DNA of 64,000 nt from Sphingomonas metalli (GCF_014641735.1 NZ_BMIH01000001.1:434001-498000); one strand, 5' to 3'; shown: positions 46,658 through 56,547, counted from the first letter of the stretch. The notes: generated from the sequence alone by a model not told the origin. Made by a program: numbers and translations.

Positions 46658-49606
46658 CTACTTCCCCAGCGCCGCGGTCACCGCCCCCGCCTTGTCCTTC
46701 GGCACCACCGCCATCGTCCAGTCGGTATCCGGCCGCAGATAGCGGGCGGCCAGCACCTGGATGTCGGCAGGGGTCGTGCTGTTCAGGTCGCTGCCGATCG
46801 ACCGGAGCGCGGTCAGCCGGCGGGTGTCGAAGCTGCCGCCGGCCATCTGCATCATCCAGAACTGGCTGGAGGTCGAGGCGCGCAGCAATTGCTGCTGCAT
46901 CGGCTTCAGGATGCGGTCCAGCTCGTCCTGCGTCACCGGGTTCTTGGCGAGGTCGGCGGCGATCTCGCGCGAGAGGCGGAAGAAGAGCGGGACATTGTCC
47001 GGCGCCACCTGCCCCACCGCGACCAGCTTGCCGCCGCCGGTCATGCCGACCGGCCACTGGCTGTCGACCGAGGGGCTGTAGCTCGCCCCCGTTCCCTGCC
47101 GCAGCCGCTCGAACAGCCGGTCCGAAAAGATCTGCGCCAGCACGTCGAGCTGGCGGCTGGTGCGGATCTCGGCAATGCCGCCGCCCGTCGGCCAGGCGAT
47201 CACCGCCGCCGCCTGATCCTCCGGGCCGACATGGGTGCGGATCACGGGCTGGGCCACATGCGCCGGAAAGGCCGGCGGCACCGGCGAGCCGGGCACGTCG
47301 CGCCGCGGCTTCATCGCGCCGAACGTCGCGGCGACCGCGGCGATCGCCTCGTCGGTCTTGACGTCACCGAACACCATCACCTCGATCGGGCCGGAGGCGA
47401 GGAGCGGTTGCCAGTCCTTGCGGAAATCCTTGGCGGTCAGCCGGTTGATCTGCTCGGTGGTCGGCGCGGTCCAGCGCGGGTCGCCGCTGCGCAGCAGGCT
47501 GTCCAGATCGCGCGACAGCACGCCCGACGGCGAGGAGTCGTAGCCGCTTTGGGCGGTCAGCGCGACCGCCTTCGCCCGTGCGATCGGCGCCGGGTCCCAG
47601 CCCGGAAAGGCCAGCTTCGCCGCCATCAGCTTCAGCTGGTCACGATAGTCGGTGGGCGAAGTCATTGCCGCCAGCTGGAAGGCGTCGTCGTCGATCCCGA
47701 AATCGAGCCCGATCCGCCGCCCCGCCGACAGCGCCTCCAGATCGTCCTGGTCGAGCTTGCCGACGCCGCTCGCCACCAGCGCGCTGTCCGCCGCCCAGGC
47801 GGTGCTCGGACGGTCGGCGGGCAGCGCGTCATAGCCGCCGCCGAACCGCGCGCGGACATAAACGCGCCCCGATTCGGCGGGGTTGGAGAAGACCAGCAGC
47901 TTGACGCCATTGGCGAAGGTCACCCGCTCCAGCCCGATCTCCGGGCTCGACACCCGCTGCGCCACCGTTCCCGGCTGGCCGAGCGCGGGCAGGCTCGAAA
48001 AGTCGACCGCCGCCTGCACCCGCCGCTTGCCGGCGAGGCCCTTCACGTCCGCCTTCAATGCGGTCGCCAGCTTCTCCGCCGCGCCCTGCTCGGGCTGCTG
48101 GGTGTTGACGATGGCGCGGGTCGCGTCGCCCTGGAAGACGCGCCGGGTCGCCGCCAGCACCGTGTCGGGCGTGAACATCCCCTTCGCGCGCGCCTGTTTG
48201 AAGATGTCGTAGGAGACGGCGGGCGAGGCGACCGTCTCGCGGATGTCGATCGCGCCCGCCATGTCGTCGGCCTGCTTCGCCCCCGCCTCGACCCGCGAGG
48301 TTTCCACCGTGGTGCGCAGCGAGGTGTCGTAATCGGCCAGCTCGCGGTCGATCTCCGCCTGGGTCGGCGCGGTCGCCAGCGCGTCCGCGATCACCGCGCG
48401 CACGTCGCGCAGCGCAGGCTCCCACTGGTTGCCGACCGGCACGATCGTCGTGAAGGTGCCGTTGGCCGAGCGCGACTGATCGTCGAGCGATACCGAGGCC
48501 TGGAGGAAGCTGCCCCCCGCCCGCGCCCGCCGCTCCAGCCGGCGGCTGACCACGAAGGTCGAGACCATGTCGACCATCCGCTTCTGGTTGAAGGCGATCG
48601 TGTCGGCATTGTACTGCCACGGCCGCAGCACCGCCATCGCCACCACCGGCGGCAGACCGGGTTCGGCCAGCACCGCGGTCGGCGGCTTGGTGGGGTCGGG
48701 CTTGCCGAAATCGGGGGCGGGCACGTCGGGGCCGTTGGGCGCCCAGCCGGCGAAATGCTTCACCACCAGCCGCGACAGCAGCGCCGGGTCCATGTCGCCC
48801 GAGATGATGACCACCGCCCGGCTCGGCCGGTACCAGCGGTCGTGGAACGCCTTCATCCCCGCGCCATTGGCGGCGAGCAGCGTCTTCTCGACCCCGATCG
48901 GCGAACGTTCGGCGAGCGGCTGGCCGGCGAAGAACGCCTCGCGCAGCGCGTCCTGATAGCGGACCTGCGGCCCCGGCTGCTCGCGCTTCTCGGCCAGCAC
49001 GATCGAGCGCTCGGCGTTGACCGAGGCATCGGTCAGCACCGGCGCGGCCATCATGCCCGACAGGATGTGCAGGCTCTCGTCGAGCGTCGCCTCGGTCGCC
49101 GACGGCAGGTCGAGCCGATAGACCGTCTGGGTCGGCGTGGTCGAGGCGTTCGAGTCGGAGCCGAAGGTGGCGCCGAACCGCTGCCACACCCGCTTCGCCT
49201 CGCCATCGGGCACATAGGCGGAGGAGCGGAACGAGAGATGCTCGATGAAGTGGGCGAAGCCGCGTTCGTCATCCTTCTCGTACAGCGAGCCGACGTCCAT
49301 CGCCACGCGGACCGAAACCTGCCCGGGCGGCACGCCGTTGCGTCGGACCGCATAGCGCAGGCCGTTGGGCAGCGTGCCGAAATGCCATTCGGGATCGGGC
49401 TGGATATCGCTGTCCTTGAACAGCCAGGCGCTGGTGTCGACCTTCACCGCCTCCGGCGCGGCGGTCGGCGGCGCCTTGGCCGGCGCGGACGCGCTCTTCG
49501 CAGGAACCGCCTTCGGCCTCGGCGGCGGTGCCGCGACGACCGGAACGGTGGACAGGAGGAGGAGCGGGATCAGGGAAGCGCGGAACGCGCGCGGTACAAA
49601 CGCCAT
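46658..49606 (-). CDS. M16 family zinc metallopeptidase (two-unit, periplasmic)
   Basis: A 982-residue pitrilysin/insulinase-type protease with a signal peptide (MAFVPRAFRASLIPLLLLSTVPVVAA) and a Pro/Ala/Lys-rich linker. The first M16 unit has the inverted zinc motif HFIEHLSFR (HxxEH near residue 122) and a downstream Glu in the ASVNAERSIVLAEKRE segment. The second half has the M16C non-catalytic partner fold (ASYSPSVDSQWP near the end) without an HxxEH motif. Large two-unit forms like this degrade peptides in the periplasm. The gene is divergent from nfu. Confidence 0.9.
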   Translation of the reverse strand: MAFVPRAFRASLIPLLLLSTVPVVAAPPPRPKAVPAKSASAPAKAPPTAAPEAVKVDTSAWLFKDSDIQPDPEWHFGTLPNGLRYAVRRNGVPPGQVSVRVAMDVGSLYEKDDERGFAHFIEHLSFRSSAYVPDGEAKRVWQRFGATFGSDSNASTTPTQTVYRLDLPSATEATLDESLHILSGMMAAPVLTDASVNAERSIVLAEKREQPGPQVRYQDALREAFFAGQPLAERSPIGVEKTLLAANGAGMKAFHDRWYRPSRAVVIISGDMDPALLSRLVVKHFAGWAPNGPDVPAPDFGKPDPTKPPTAVLAEPGLPPVVAMAVLRPWQYNADTIAFNQKRMVDMVSTFVVSRRLERRARAGGSFLQASVSLDDQSRSANGTFTTIVPVGNQWEPALRDVRAVIADALATAPTQAEIDRELADYDTSLRTTVETSRVEAGAKQADDMAGAIDIRETVASPAVSYDIFKQARAKGMFTPDTVLAATRRVFQGDATRAIVNTQQPEQGAAEKLATALKADVKGLAGKRRVQAAVDFSSLPALGQPGTVAQRVSSPEIGLERVTFANGVKLLVFSNPAESGRVYVRARFGGGYDALPADRPSTAWAADSALVASGVGKLDQDDLEALSAGRRIGLDFGIDDDAFQLAAMTSPTDYRDQLKLMAAKLAFPGWDPAPIARAKAVALTAQSGYDSSPSGVLSRDLDSLLRSGDPRWTAPTTEQINRLTAKDFRKDWQPLLASGPIEVMVFGDVKTDEAIAAVAATFGAMKPRRDVPGSPVPPAFPAHVAQPVIRTHVGPEDQAAAVIAWPTGGGIAEIRTSRQLDVLAQIFSDRLFERLRQGTGASYSPSVDSQWPVGMTGGGKLVAVGQVAPDNVPLFFRLSREIAADLAKNPVTQDELDRILKPMQQQLLRASTSSQFWMMQMAGGSFDTRRLTALRSIGSDLNSTTPADIQVLAARYLRPDTDWTMAVVPKDKAGAVTAALGK

Positions 49607-49777
49607 GGCCCGCCATGTAGCGTGTCGCGGCCCCGCTTCACACCCCCCGCTTCGATGACGGCGGCCGGACAGCCGCTTCATCTGCCCTCGCCGCCCCAGC
49701 TTTTCCTCGCCCGCCGGCAACACATCGTTTCCCGCGCCCGGCTTGATCCGTCCGTCCCCCTCCTCCACATGGCGGCC

Positions 49778-50356
49778 ATGCTGATCGAGACCGAAGCCAC
49801 GCCCAACCCGGCGACGCTCAAATTCCTGCCCGGCCGCACCGTGATGGCCGACGGCACCCGCGACTTCGCGACGCCCGAGGAGGCGGCGGCCAGCCCGCTC
49901 GCGGAAACGCTGTTCGACCTGGGCGACGTCACCGGCGTCTTCTTTGGCCGCGACTTCGTGTCGGTGACGATCGCCCCGGGCACCGACTGGCGCGACGTCA
50001 AGCCGGACGTGCTGGCGGTGCTGCTCGATCATTTCAGCGCGCACATGCCGCTGTTCAAACAGGGCGGCGCGGGCTTCTCCGTCCCCGCCGCGGAGGATGA
50101 GGCCCTGCCGGCGGACGACCCTGCCGATGCGGAGATCGTCGCCCAGATCCGCGAGCTGATCGACACCCGCGTCCGCCCCGCCGTCGCGAACGACGGCGGC
50201 GATATCGTCTATCGCGGCTTCGACAAGGGCAAGGTCTATCTCAAGATGCAGGGTGCCTGCTCGGGCTGTCCTTCGTCCAGCGCCACGCTGAAGAACGGCA
50301 TCGAGCAGCTGCTCCGCTACTATGTTCCCGAAGTCACCGAAGTGAGGGCCGTTTGA
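49778..50356 (+). CDS. NfuA/Nfu1-type Fe-S cluster carrier (NifU-like)
   Basis: A 192-residue protein with an N-terminal Nfu_N domain (MLIETEATPNPATLKFLPGR, SPLAETLFDLGDVTGVFFGRDFVSVT) and a C-terminal NifU domain. The latter has VRPAVANDGGDIVYRGF and the cluster-binding CSGCPSSSATLKNGIEQLL. It carries [4Fe-4S] clusters to client proteins. ATG 49778 matches the mitochondrial and alphaproteobacterial N-terminus; ATG 49769 would add three residues. The stop overlaps the RutE-like start by 1 nt (TGATG). Confidence 0.9.
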   Translation: MLIETEATPNPATLKFLPGRTVMADGTRDFATPEEAAASPLAETLFDLGDVTGVFFGRDFVSVTIAPGTDWRDVKPDVLAVLLDHFSAHMPLFKQGGAGFSVPAAEDEALPADDPADAEIVAQIRELIDTRVRPAVANDGGDIVYRGFDKGKVYLKMQGACSGCPSSSATLKNGIEQLLRYYVPEVTEVRAV

Positions 50357-50946
50357 TGCCGCAGCTCGATTCCACCGCGCTCGATCAGCTGTTCCGCGAG
50401 GCGCGGACCTTCAACCATTATCTCGACACCCCGGTCACCGCCGACGATGTGCGCGCGATCTGGGATCTGGTGAAGATGGGGCCGACCTCCGCTAACCAGC
50501 TGCCCGCCCGTCTGATCTGGTGCCTGGATCGGGATGCCCGGGAGCGGCTCGCCGCCACCGCCAGCGACACCAATGCCGATAAGATCCGCGCCGCTCCCGC
50601 CGCGGTGATCATCGGCATGGATACCGAGTTCCACGAGCAGCTGCCCCGCCTCTTCCCGCATGCCGACGCCAAGAGCTGGTTCGACGGCAACCGCGAGCTG
50701 CGCGAGGTCTCGGCGATGCGCAATTCCTCGCTGCAGGGCGGCTATCTCATCCTCGCCGCCCGCGCGCTCGGGTTCGACGTCGGGCCGATGTCGGGCTTCG
50801 ATGCCGGCGCGGTCGACAAGGCGTTCTTCGCCGACCAGCCCTCGGTGCGCACCAATTTCATCGCGACGCTCGGCCATGGCGACCGGTCGACCCTGTATCC
50901 GCGCTCGCCCCGGCCCGCATTCGAGGAATTCAACCGCATCCTGTGA
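50356..50946 (+). CDS. RutE/HadB-like nitroreductase family protein (putative malonic semialdehyde reductase)
   Basis: A 196-residue flavin-dependent reductase of the nitroreductase superfamily. It matches the RutE subgroup: LDQLFREARTFNHYLDTPVTADDVRAIWDLVKMGPTSANQLPARL in pieces, MRNSSLQGGYLILAARALGFDVGPMSGFDAGAVD, and a final RPAFEEFNRIL. RutE reduces malonic semialdehyde in pyrimidine degradation. No other rut gene is present, so a broader NADPH:flavin or quinone reductase role is equally possible. It is translationally coupled to nfu. Confidence 0.82.
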   Translation: MPQLDSTALDQLFREARTFNHYLDTPVTADDVRAIWDLVKMGPTSANQLPARLIWCLDRDARERLAATASDTNADKIRAAPAAVIIGMDTEFHEQLPRLFPHADAKSWFDGNRELREVSAMRNSSLQGGYLILAARALGFDVGPMSGFDAGAVDKAFFADQPSVRTNFIATLGHGDRSTLYPRSPRPAFEEFNRIL

Positions 50947-51033
50947 GGCGGCTCGGGCTCTAACGCCCGCAGCTACTGGACGAACCCCCGGCGGATACGC
51001 CATTCAGCCGAGATCGGCCGGAGTTTCCTCGTC

Positions 51034-51660
51034 TTGCGCACGCTCGTCATCGATACCGCCACCGCCGCCTGCTCGGCCGCGCTGATCGAGGACGGACGCG
51101 TGATCGACGGGCGCTACGAGGAGGTCGGGCGCGGCCATGCCGAGCGGCTGGTGCCGATGATCGCCGAACTGATCGATGGCGGCCGCGCCGATCGCGTGCT
51201 GGTCGATGTCGGCCCCGGCAGCTTTACCGGCGTGCGCGTCGGCATCGCGGCGGCGCGCGGCCTGGCCCTGGGCTGGCGGGTGCCGGTCCATGGCTATTCC
51301 TCGCTCGCGCTGATCGCCGCCACCGCCCTGTCGCACGTCCCGCACCCGCATGTTGCCGCGGTGCTGGAGGCGGGGCATGGCGAGCTCTTCATGCAGATCT
51401 TCGCCGCCGACCTTAGCGCGCGCGCCGAGCCCGCCTCGCTGCCCCCGGCCGAGGCGGCGGCGCGGATCGGTGACGTGCCGGTGGTCGGCAGCGGCCTCGC
51501 GAGGCTCGAGGGGCTGGTGCCGCCCGGCCTGCGGCGCCTGCCCGATGCGCGCGACGTCGTGCTGCTCCCCGCGCGCCTCGCCGATCTCGACCCCCGCCCG
51601 CTCTACGGCCGCGCGCCCGATGCGAAGCTGCCCGCGGCGCGGATGCCGGCGGCGCGATGA
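51034..51660 (+). CDS. tsaB: tRNA threonylcarbamoyladenosine biosynthesis protein TsaB
   Basis: TsaB is an inactive ASKHA-fold partner of TsaD in making t6A at position 37 of ANN-decoding tRNAs. The 208-residue protein begins at TTG 51034 (first codons encode RTLVIDTATAACSAALIED). It has the family signature VDVGPGSFTGVRVGIAAARGLALG and VLEAGHGELFMQIF. No ATG lies close enough to give the conserved first strand, so TTG is chosen. It overlaps rimI by 4 nt (ATGA). Confidence 0.9.
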   Translation: MRTLVIDTATAACSAALIEDGRVIDGRYEEVGRGHAERLVPMIAELIDGGRADRVLVDVGPGSFTGVRVGIAAARGLALGWRVPVHGYSSLALIAATALSHVPHPHVAAVLEAGHGELFMQIFAADLSARAEPASLPPAEAAARIGDVPVVGSGLARLEGLVPPGLRRLPDARDVVLLPARLADLDPRPLYGRAPDAKLPAARMPAAR

Positions 51661-52121
51661 CCGTCCACAGCGTCTCCCTGCGCGCCGGTGATGCGCGCGA
51701 CGTCGCGCTGGTCGACGCGCTGATGGCCGCGTTCGATCCGCGCTATGGGGAAGCTTGGACGCGGGGACAGACGCTGGGCGTTCTCGCCATGCCCGGCGTC
51801 CGCCTGCTCCTCGCCGAGGACGAGGCGGGTCCGGCCGGCTTCGCCCTCACCCGCACGATCATGGACGAGGCGGAGCTCCTCCTCCTCGCCGTCGCGCCCG
51901 ACCGCCGCCGGCGGGGGGTCGGCGGCGCGCTGCTCCGCGCGGTGATCGCCGCCTGCCGCGAACAGGGCGCCGCGACGCTTCACCTTGAGGTGCGCGGCGG
52001 CAATCCGGCGGTCGAGCTCTATGCGGCGCACGGCTTCCACAAGGTCGGCGAGCGGCGCGGCTATTACCGGGGTCGCGACGGCGCCCAATATGACGCGCAC
52101 ACCTATTCGCGCACGCTCTGA
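51657..52121 (+). CDS. rimI: Ribosomal protein S18-alanine N-acetyltransferase-like GNAT
   Basis: A 154-residue GCN5-related acetyltransferase. The acetyl-CoA pyrophosphate loop is VAPDRRRRGVGGALLRAV (R/Q-x-x-G-x-G/A), preceded by AELLLLAV and followed by LEVRGGNPAVELYAAHGFHKVGERRGYYRG. The coupling to tsaB is the classic tsaB-rimI arrangement, which supports RimI over other GNATs. RimI acetylates the N-terminus of ribosomal protein S18. Confidence 0.88.
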   Translation: MTVHSVSLRAGDARDVALVDALMAAFDPRYGEAWTRGQTLGVLAMPGVRLLLAEDEAGPAGFALTRTIMDEAELLLLAVAPDRRRRGVGGALLRAVIAACREQGAATLHLEVRGGNPAVELYAAHGFHKVGERRGYYRGRDGAQYDAHTYSRTL

Positions 52122-52208
52122 TCCGATCGGTCGGGCTTATTGCGAGTCGGTAGCCCTTTTCGCAACAAGCCAATGCGCGTACATGGGGCGCAAGCCACGG
52201 GGAACGAC

Positions 52209-52631
52209 ATGCCGCGCAAGATCGATCTGGAAGCCCTCTGCAATCAGAAGGGGCTTCGCATCACCGAACAGCGCCGTGTCATCGCGCGCGTCCTGTCCGA
52301 AGCGGACGACCATCCCGATGTCGAGAAGGTCTATGAGCGCGCTTCCGCGATCGACAAGGGCATCTCGATCGCCACCGTCTACCGCACGGTGCGCCTGTTC
52401 GAAGAGGCCGGCATCCTCGACCGGCACGATTTCGGCGACGGCCGCGCCCGCTACGAACCTTCGCCCGAGGCGCATCACGACCATCTGATCGACGTCGAGA
52501 CAGGCCGCGTGCTCGAGTTCGTCGATCCCGAACTCGAGCAACTGCAAAAGGCGATCGCCGAACGCCTCGGCTTCCGCCTCGTCGACCACCGCATGGAATT
52601 GTACGGGGTGAGCCTCGACCGAAAGAGCTGA
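52209..52631 (+). CDS. fur: Fur family metal-responsive repressor (Fur/Mur type)
   Basis: A 140-residue Fur-family regulator starting at ATG 52209 (MPRKIDLEALCNQKGLRITEQRRVIARVL). The winged helix has GISIATVYRTVRLFEEAGIL, and the metal site is in PEAHHDHLIDVETGRVLEFVDPELEQLQ. The CxxC of classical Fur (CVDCG) is replaced by Asp and Glu, as in alphaproteobacterial Fur/Mur proteins, which often sense manganese. The order tsaB-rimI-fur is conserved in this group. No Irr-type HHH run is seen. Confidence 0.88.
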   Translation: MPRKIDLEALCNQKGLRITEQRRVIARVLSEADDHPDVEKVYERASAIDKGISIATVYRTVRLFEEAGILDRHDFGDGRARYEPSPEAHHDHLIDVETGRVLEFVDPELEQLQKAIAERLGFRLVDHRMELYGVSLDRKS

Positions 52632-52678
52632 GGACAGGGGGCTGACCGCGATCGGCTAGGTCGGCCGCCTTTTTCATT

Positions 52679-52774
52679 CGTCATCCCGGACGTGTTCCGG
52701 GATCCACCGTTCCGCATGATCTTCGGCTCGTGCGCTTGGGGCGCCGTGGATGCCGGAACACGTCCGGCATGACG
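52679..52774. repeat. Family B inverted doublet, copy 2
   Basis: It begins CGTCATCCCGGACGTGTTCC and ends GGAACACGTCCGGCATGACG. The outer arms are nearly perfect inverted repeats with internal hairpins, and the central 25-30 bp differs from copy 1 at 1935. It lies in the 216-bp gap between fur and plsC. Confidence 0.85.
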
Positions 52775-52847
52775 AAAGCTCTACAGAAGCTCATCCCCAC
52801 CGGCGAAGGGGTGCCGCTTCAAGCGATCCAAAGCTATCACCCCATCG

Positions 52848-53570
52848 ATGCCGACCCTCCGCGCCACGTTCCGCCTGCTTGCGCTCGCGCTGCTGCTCGT
52901 CGCTCTCGCACCGCTCGACACCCTTTGGCGGCTCGCACGGAGGCCCTCGCCCTGGCCGCAGCGCTTCCTCCGCGCCGCCGCCCGCCTCCTCGGCGCGCGA
53001 CTCCGCATTATCGGCACGCCGCGGCGGCACGATGTGGTGATCCTCGCCAACCATCTCAGCTGGCTCGACATCCTGCTGCTCGGCGGGGCGTGCGGGGCCA
53101 GCTTCGTCAGCCGCGAGGATATCGGCCGCACGCCGCTGGTCGGATGGATGGCGCGGCGGAACCACACCATCTTCATCGCCCGCGGGGACCGGATGGGGGT
53201 CGAGGCGCAGATCGCCGCGATCCGTGCCGCGCTCGGACCCCACCCGGTCGCGATCTTTCCCGAAGGCACCACCGGCAGCGGCGATCCGCTGCTGCCGTTC
53301 AAGCCCGCGCTGCTCGCCGCGCTCGACCCGCCGCCGCCGGGCCTCGTCGTGCAGGCGGTGCGGATCGACTATGGCGACGCCACGCGCGAACTGGCCTGGG
53401 TCGATGCCGAACCCGGTCTGTCGCACGCGCGCCGCGTCCTCGGGCGGCGGGGCAGCTTCACCGCCACGCTCGAGTTCGACGCGCCCTTCGCCCCGGCCGG
53501 CGGACGCAAGGCGATCGCCGCCGAGGCGCGCCGCCGGATCGAGGCGATGGCTCAGCCGCCGAAGGTGTAG
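52848..53570 (+). CDS. plsC: 1-acyl-sn-glycerol-3-phosphate acyltransferase (PlsC-like)
   Basis: A 240-residue membrane acyltransferase for phosphatidic acid synthesis. It has an N-terminal hydrophobic helix (RLLALALLLVALAPLDTLW), the HX4D motif in ILANHLSWLDILLLGG, SREDIGRTPLVGWMARRNHTIFIARGD, and FPEGTTGSGDPLLPFKPALL. The order fur-plsC-miaB is common in alphaproteobacteria. The end overlaps the convergent MipA-like gene by 19 bp. Confidence 0.9.
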   Translation: MPTLRATFRLLALALLLVALAPLDTLWRLARRPSPWPQRFLRAAARLLGARLRIIGTPRRHDVVILANHLSWLDILLLGGACGASFVSREDIGRTPLVGWMARRNHTIFIARGDRMGVEAQIAAIRAALGPHPVAIFPEGTTGSGDPLLPFKPALLAALDPPPPGLVVQAVRIDYGDATRELAWVDAEPGLSHARRVLGRRGSFTATLEFDAPFAPAGGRKAIAAEARRRIEAMAQPPKV

Positions 53571-54334
53571 CTCAGCGCGACGCCGGCCGACAGCTGGTTG
53601 CGCGAACCGAAACGCCGCACCACCGGCGAATCGGCCGGATCGCCGACCAGCCGGTCGTACTTCGCATAGCCATAGACGCCCCAGCGCGATCCGAGCTGGC
53701 GCAGGGCGCTCGCCGCCGCGCCCACCGCCTGGATACCGCCCTTGGGATCATAGGGCGCGATGCCGGAGGTCAGACTGTCCGCCTGGCTCACCCCGAAATA
53801 GGCGCGATTGAACTTGCGTTCCGACAGGGTCAGCCGCGGCCCCAGCGAGAAGAGCCAGCGATCGGCGTCGCGCGCGACATAGTCCGCGCTCAGCAGGCCC
53901 ACCCAGGCCTTGTGGCCGCCGATGCCGCGCCGCGCCTCGGCGCGCAGCCGGATATTCGGGTTGACGGTATATTGCACCGATCCGCCGACCTCGACCGTGA
54001 AGCCGACCTTTGGCAGCAGGCCGTCGGTATCGCGCCGTCGCCGGCTGCCCTGGAAGTTCAGTGCCGGACCGATCGCGAAGCCGTTGCTGCGGATCAGGTT
54101 GAGCCCGCCGCTCTCGTCCGGCGCCTCGAAGGGGAATTCGGGCTGCCGCGAACGGTCGATATTGATGAACGGTAAGATGTTCGTGTTGTCGGCGCCCGGA
54201 TAACGGGGCGCGATCTGCGGCCCCAGCATCACGCGCGTGCGCATCGCCGGGCGGACGTCTTCGCTCACCACGTCCTGCGCGGCCGCCGGCGCCGCGGCCG
54301 TCAGCATTACCGCGATCATCGCAGCCTTGGTCAT
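53552..54334 (-). CDS. MipA/OmpV family outer-membrane protein
   Basis: A 260-residue beta-barrel protein with a signal peptide ([20 protein letters not shown]). The MipA/OmpV pattern includes [50 protein letters not shown], the [24 protein letters not shown] strand pair, [19 protein letters not shown] and a C-terminal [10 protein letters not shown] ending in aromatic residues. MipA binds the murein synthase scaffold in E. coli; family members elsewhere are often of unknown role. It sits between plsC and miaB on the opposite strand, interrupting that usual pair. Confidence 0.85.
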   Translation of the reverse strand: MTKAAMIAVMLTAAAPAAAQDVVSEDVRPAMRTRVMLGPQIAPRYPGADNTNILPFINIDRSRQPEFPFEAPDESGGLNLIRSNGFAIGPALNFQGSRRRRDTDGLLPKVGFTVEVGGSVQYTVNPNIRLRAEARRGIGGHKAWVGLLSADYVARDADRWLFSLGPRLTLSERKFNRAYFGVSQADSLTSGIAPYDPKGGIQAVGAAASALRQLGSRWGVYGYAKYDRLVGDPADSPVVRRFGSRNQLSAGVALSYTFGG

Positions 54335-54440
54335 GGAAACCCCTTTTCCTCTTTATAGTAGATATGAACCCCGGCATGGCCGTTGCGGTTCCAGCGCCCG
54401 CTTCTGGCGGCAGACCAACGTCTGGGCTATGGCCGCGCGG

Positions 54441-55778
54441 ATGAGCCACCAGCCTCCTGCCGACCAGCCACGCACCTTCCACGTCAAGTCCTTCGGCTGC
54501 CAGATGAACGTCTATGACGGCGAGCGCATGGCCGAACTGATGGCGGCGCAGGGGCTGACCGCGACGCAGGACGCGGCGGCGGCGGACCTCGTCGTCCTCA
54601 ACACCTGCCACATCCGCGAAAAGGCGACGGAGAAGGTCTATTCGGATATCGGCCGCCTCCGGAAGGACGCCGCGGCGCAGGGTCGCGCACGGCCCATGAT
54701 CGCGGTGGCCGGCTGCGTCGCCCAGGCCGAGGGGGCGGAGATCGTCGCCCGTGCCAAGGTCGACGTGGTCGTCGGTCCGCAGGCCTATCACAATCTGCCA
54801 GACCTCGTCGCCCGTGCCGCCGCCGGCGTGCCCGCACTCGACACCGACATGCCCACCGCCTCCAAGTTCGGCCAGCTGCCCGCCCGTCGCCGGGTCGGCC
54901 CGAGCGCCTTCCTGACGGTGCAGGAGGGATGCGACAAATTCTGCACCTATTGCGTCGTACCCTATACCCGCGGCGCGGAGATCAGCCGGCCCTTCGAGGC
55001 GATCGTGGACGAGGCGAAGGCACTGGTCGACGCCGGCGCGCGCGAGATCACGCTGCTCGGCCAGAACGTGAATGCCTGGACCGACGAGGGTCGGGGCCTG
55101 CACGATCTGATCCGCGCGATCGACCGCATCAACGGCATCGCCCGCATCCGCTATACGACCAGCCATCCCAACGACATGACGCAAGGGCTGATCGACGCGC
55201 ATCGCGACGTCGAGACGCTGATGCCCTTCCTCCATCTTCCCGTGCAGGCGGGCAGCGATCGGGTGCTGCGGGCGATGAACCGCTCGCACACGCGCGACTC
55301 CTATCTGCGCCTGATCGACCGGATCCGCACCGCCCGCCCCGATATCGCGCTGTCGGGCGACTTCATCGTCGGCTTCCCCGGCGAGACCGAGGCCGACTTC
55401 GCCGAGACGCTCAGCCTCGTCGACACGGTCGCCCATGCCCAGGCGTTCAGCTTCAAATACAGCCCCCGTCCCGGCACGCCGGCCGCGACCATGGCGGACC
55501 AGGTACCGGCCGCAGTGATGGACGACCGGCTGCAGCGCCTCCAGGCTGCGCTCAACCGCGACCAGCACGCCTTCAACGCCGCCAGCATCGGCCGCCGCTG
55601 CACCGTGCTGATCGAGCGTAAGGGCAAGCTGCCCGGCCAGATGCTCGGCAAGTCGCCTTGGCTCCAGTCGGTCCACCTGCTCACCGATGCGGCGATCGGC
55701 GATCTGGTCGAGGTCGAGGTGACCAGCGCCGGCCCAAACTCCCTCGGCGCGGTGGAGCGGCTGCGGCAAGTCGCCTGA
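54441..55778 (+). CDS. miaB: tRNA-2-methylthio-N6-dimethylallyladenosine synthase
   Basis: A radical SAM methylthiotransferase that modifies A37 of tRNA. The 445-residue protein has the N-terminal cluster ligands Cys20 (SFGCQMN), Cys56 (NTCHIR) and Cys92 (AGCVAQ), then the radical SAM motif [10 protein letters not shown] (Cys164, 168, 171). [49 protein letters not shown] and [11 protein letters not shown] follow, and a TRAM domain ends the protein ([26 protein letters not shown]). ATG 54441 is used; ATG 54429 would add four residues. Confidence 0.95.
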   Translation: MSHQPPADQPRTFHVKSFGCQMNVYDGERMAELMAAQGLTATQDAAAADLVVLNTCHIREKATEKVYSDIGRLRKDAAAQGRARPMIAVAGCVAQAEGAEIVARAKVDVVVGPQAYHNLPDLVARAAAGVPALDTDMPTASKFGQLPARRRVGPSAFLTVQEGCDKFCTYCVVPYTRGAEISRPFEAIVDEAKALVDAGAREITLLGQNVNAWTDEGRGLHDLIRAIDRINGIARIRYTTSHPNDMTQGLIDAHRDVETLMPFLHLPVQAGSDRVLRAMNRSHTRDSYLRLIDRIRTARPDIALSGDFIVGFPGETEADFAETLSLVDTVAHAQAFSFKYSPRPGTPAATMADQVPAAVMDDRLQRLQAALNRDQHAFNAASIGRRCTVLIERKGKLPGQMLGKSPWLQSVHLLTDAAIGDLVEVEVTSAGPNSLGAVERLRQVA

Positions 55779-55887
55779 CCACGACGTCCAATTTCGGAAC
55801 GGCATTCGACGGAAATTCCCGAAGCCGTCGTCGCACAGTCGTCACATCCCCTGGCTAACGCGCTGTTTACCAAGGGAGAAATAATTG

Positions 55888-56547
55888 ATGTCGTTCCGTT
55901 TTCTCGCGCTCGCCGCGATCGTCCCCGCTTGCCTTCTGTCTGCCGCGCCGGCCGCTGCCGCGTCGCTGCAAGTCGTCTCGGGCGAGCGCGCCTTCACCAC
56001 CTCCGCCTTCGGCACGACGGGGCAGAGCTTCACCGCCATCGGCACCAGCCTGTCGTCGATCGGCTTCCAGTTCGCGCTGTTCAATGCCGGCAGCGCCGCG
56101 CAGGATTACACGCTGTCGATCCGCCGTGGCGACGGGCTGGCCGGCGACCTCGTCTACAGCCGGACCTTCGGCGTCGGCGCGGGCGTCTCCTCGCGCACCC
56201 TGACCTGGGTCGACATCGCCCTGCCCGACGTGGTCACGGAGGCGGGCGCCGTTTATTCGGCGGTGATCTCGGGCGGCGGCAACCGCTACGGGATTGGCAT
56301 GGGGCCGACCGTCAACATCTATACCGGCGTGCCGCTCTCGGGCGACGCCTATGCCGGCGGTCGCGCGCTGTTCACCACCGTGCCCTATGCGAACTGCACC
56401 ACCAATCGCGACTGCGACCTCAACTTCCGGCTCACCGCCGCCGGCGCGGTGCCCGAGCCGGCGACCTGGGGGATGATGACCGCCGGGCTGGCGATGACCG
56501 GCCTCGCGGTGCGCCGCCGCCGGCGTCGCGCGGCCCTCGCCGCCTGA
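55888..56547 (+). CDS. PEPxxW-CTERM (PEP-CTERM type) surface/secreted protein
   Basis: A 219-residue secreted protein with a signal peptide (about residues 1-26) and a beta-rich Gly/Ser/Thr body of unknown role. It ends in a C-terminal sorting signal: VPEPATWGMM, then a hydrophobic helix (TAGLAMTGLAV) and the basic end RRRRRR. This is the sphingomonad PEPxxWA variant with Gly after Trp. Such proteins are processed by exosortase, usually for export with exopolysaccharide. No exosortase gene is in the window. It separates miaB from phoH. Confidence 0.85.
   Translation: MSFRFLALAAIVPACLLSAAPAAAASLQVVSGERAFTTSAFGTTGQSFTAIGTSLSSIGFQFALFNAGSAAQDYTLSIRRGDGLAGDLVYSRTFGVGAGVSSRTLTWVDIALPDVVTEAGAVYSAVISGGGNRYGIGMGPTVNIYTGVPLSGDAYAGGRALFTTVPYANCTTNRDCDLNFRLTAAGAVPEPATWGMMTAGLAMTGLAVRRRRRRAALAA

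Noticed and set aside
46889..49777. A long plus-strand open frame running through the M16 peptidase region into nfu
   Set aside because: Only the last 192 codons match a family (Nfu). The rest is the complement of the peptidase gene, so nfu starts at 49778.
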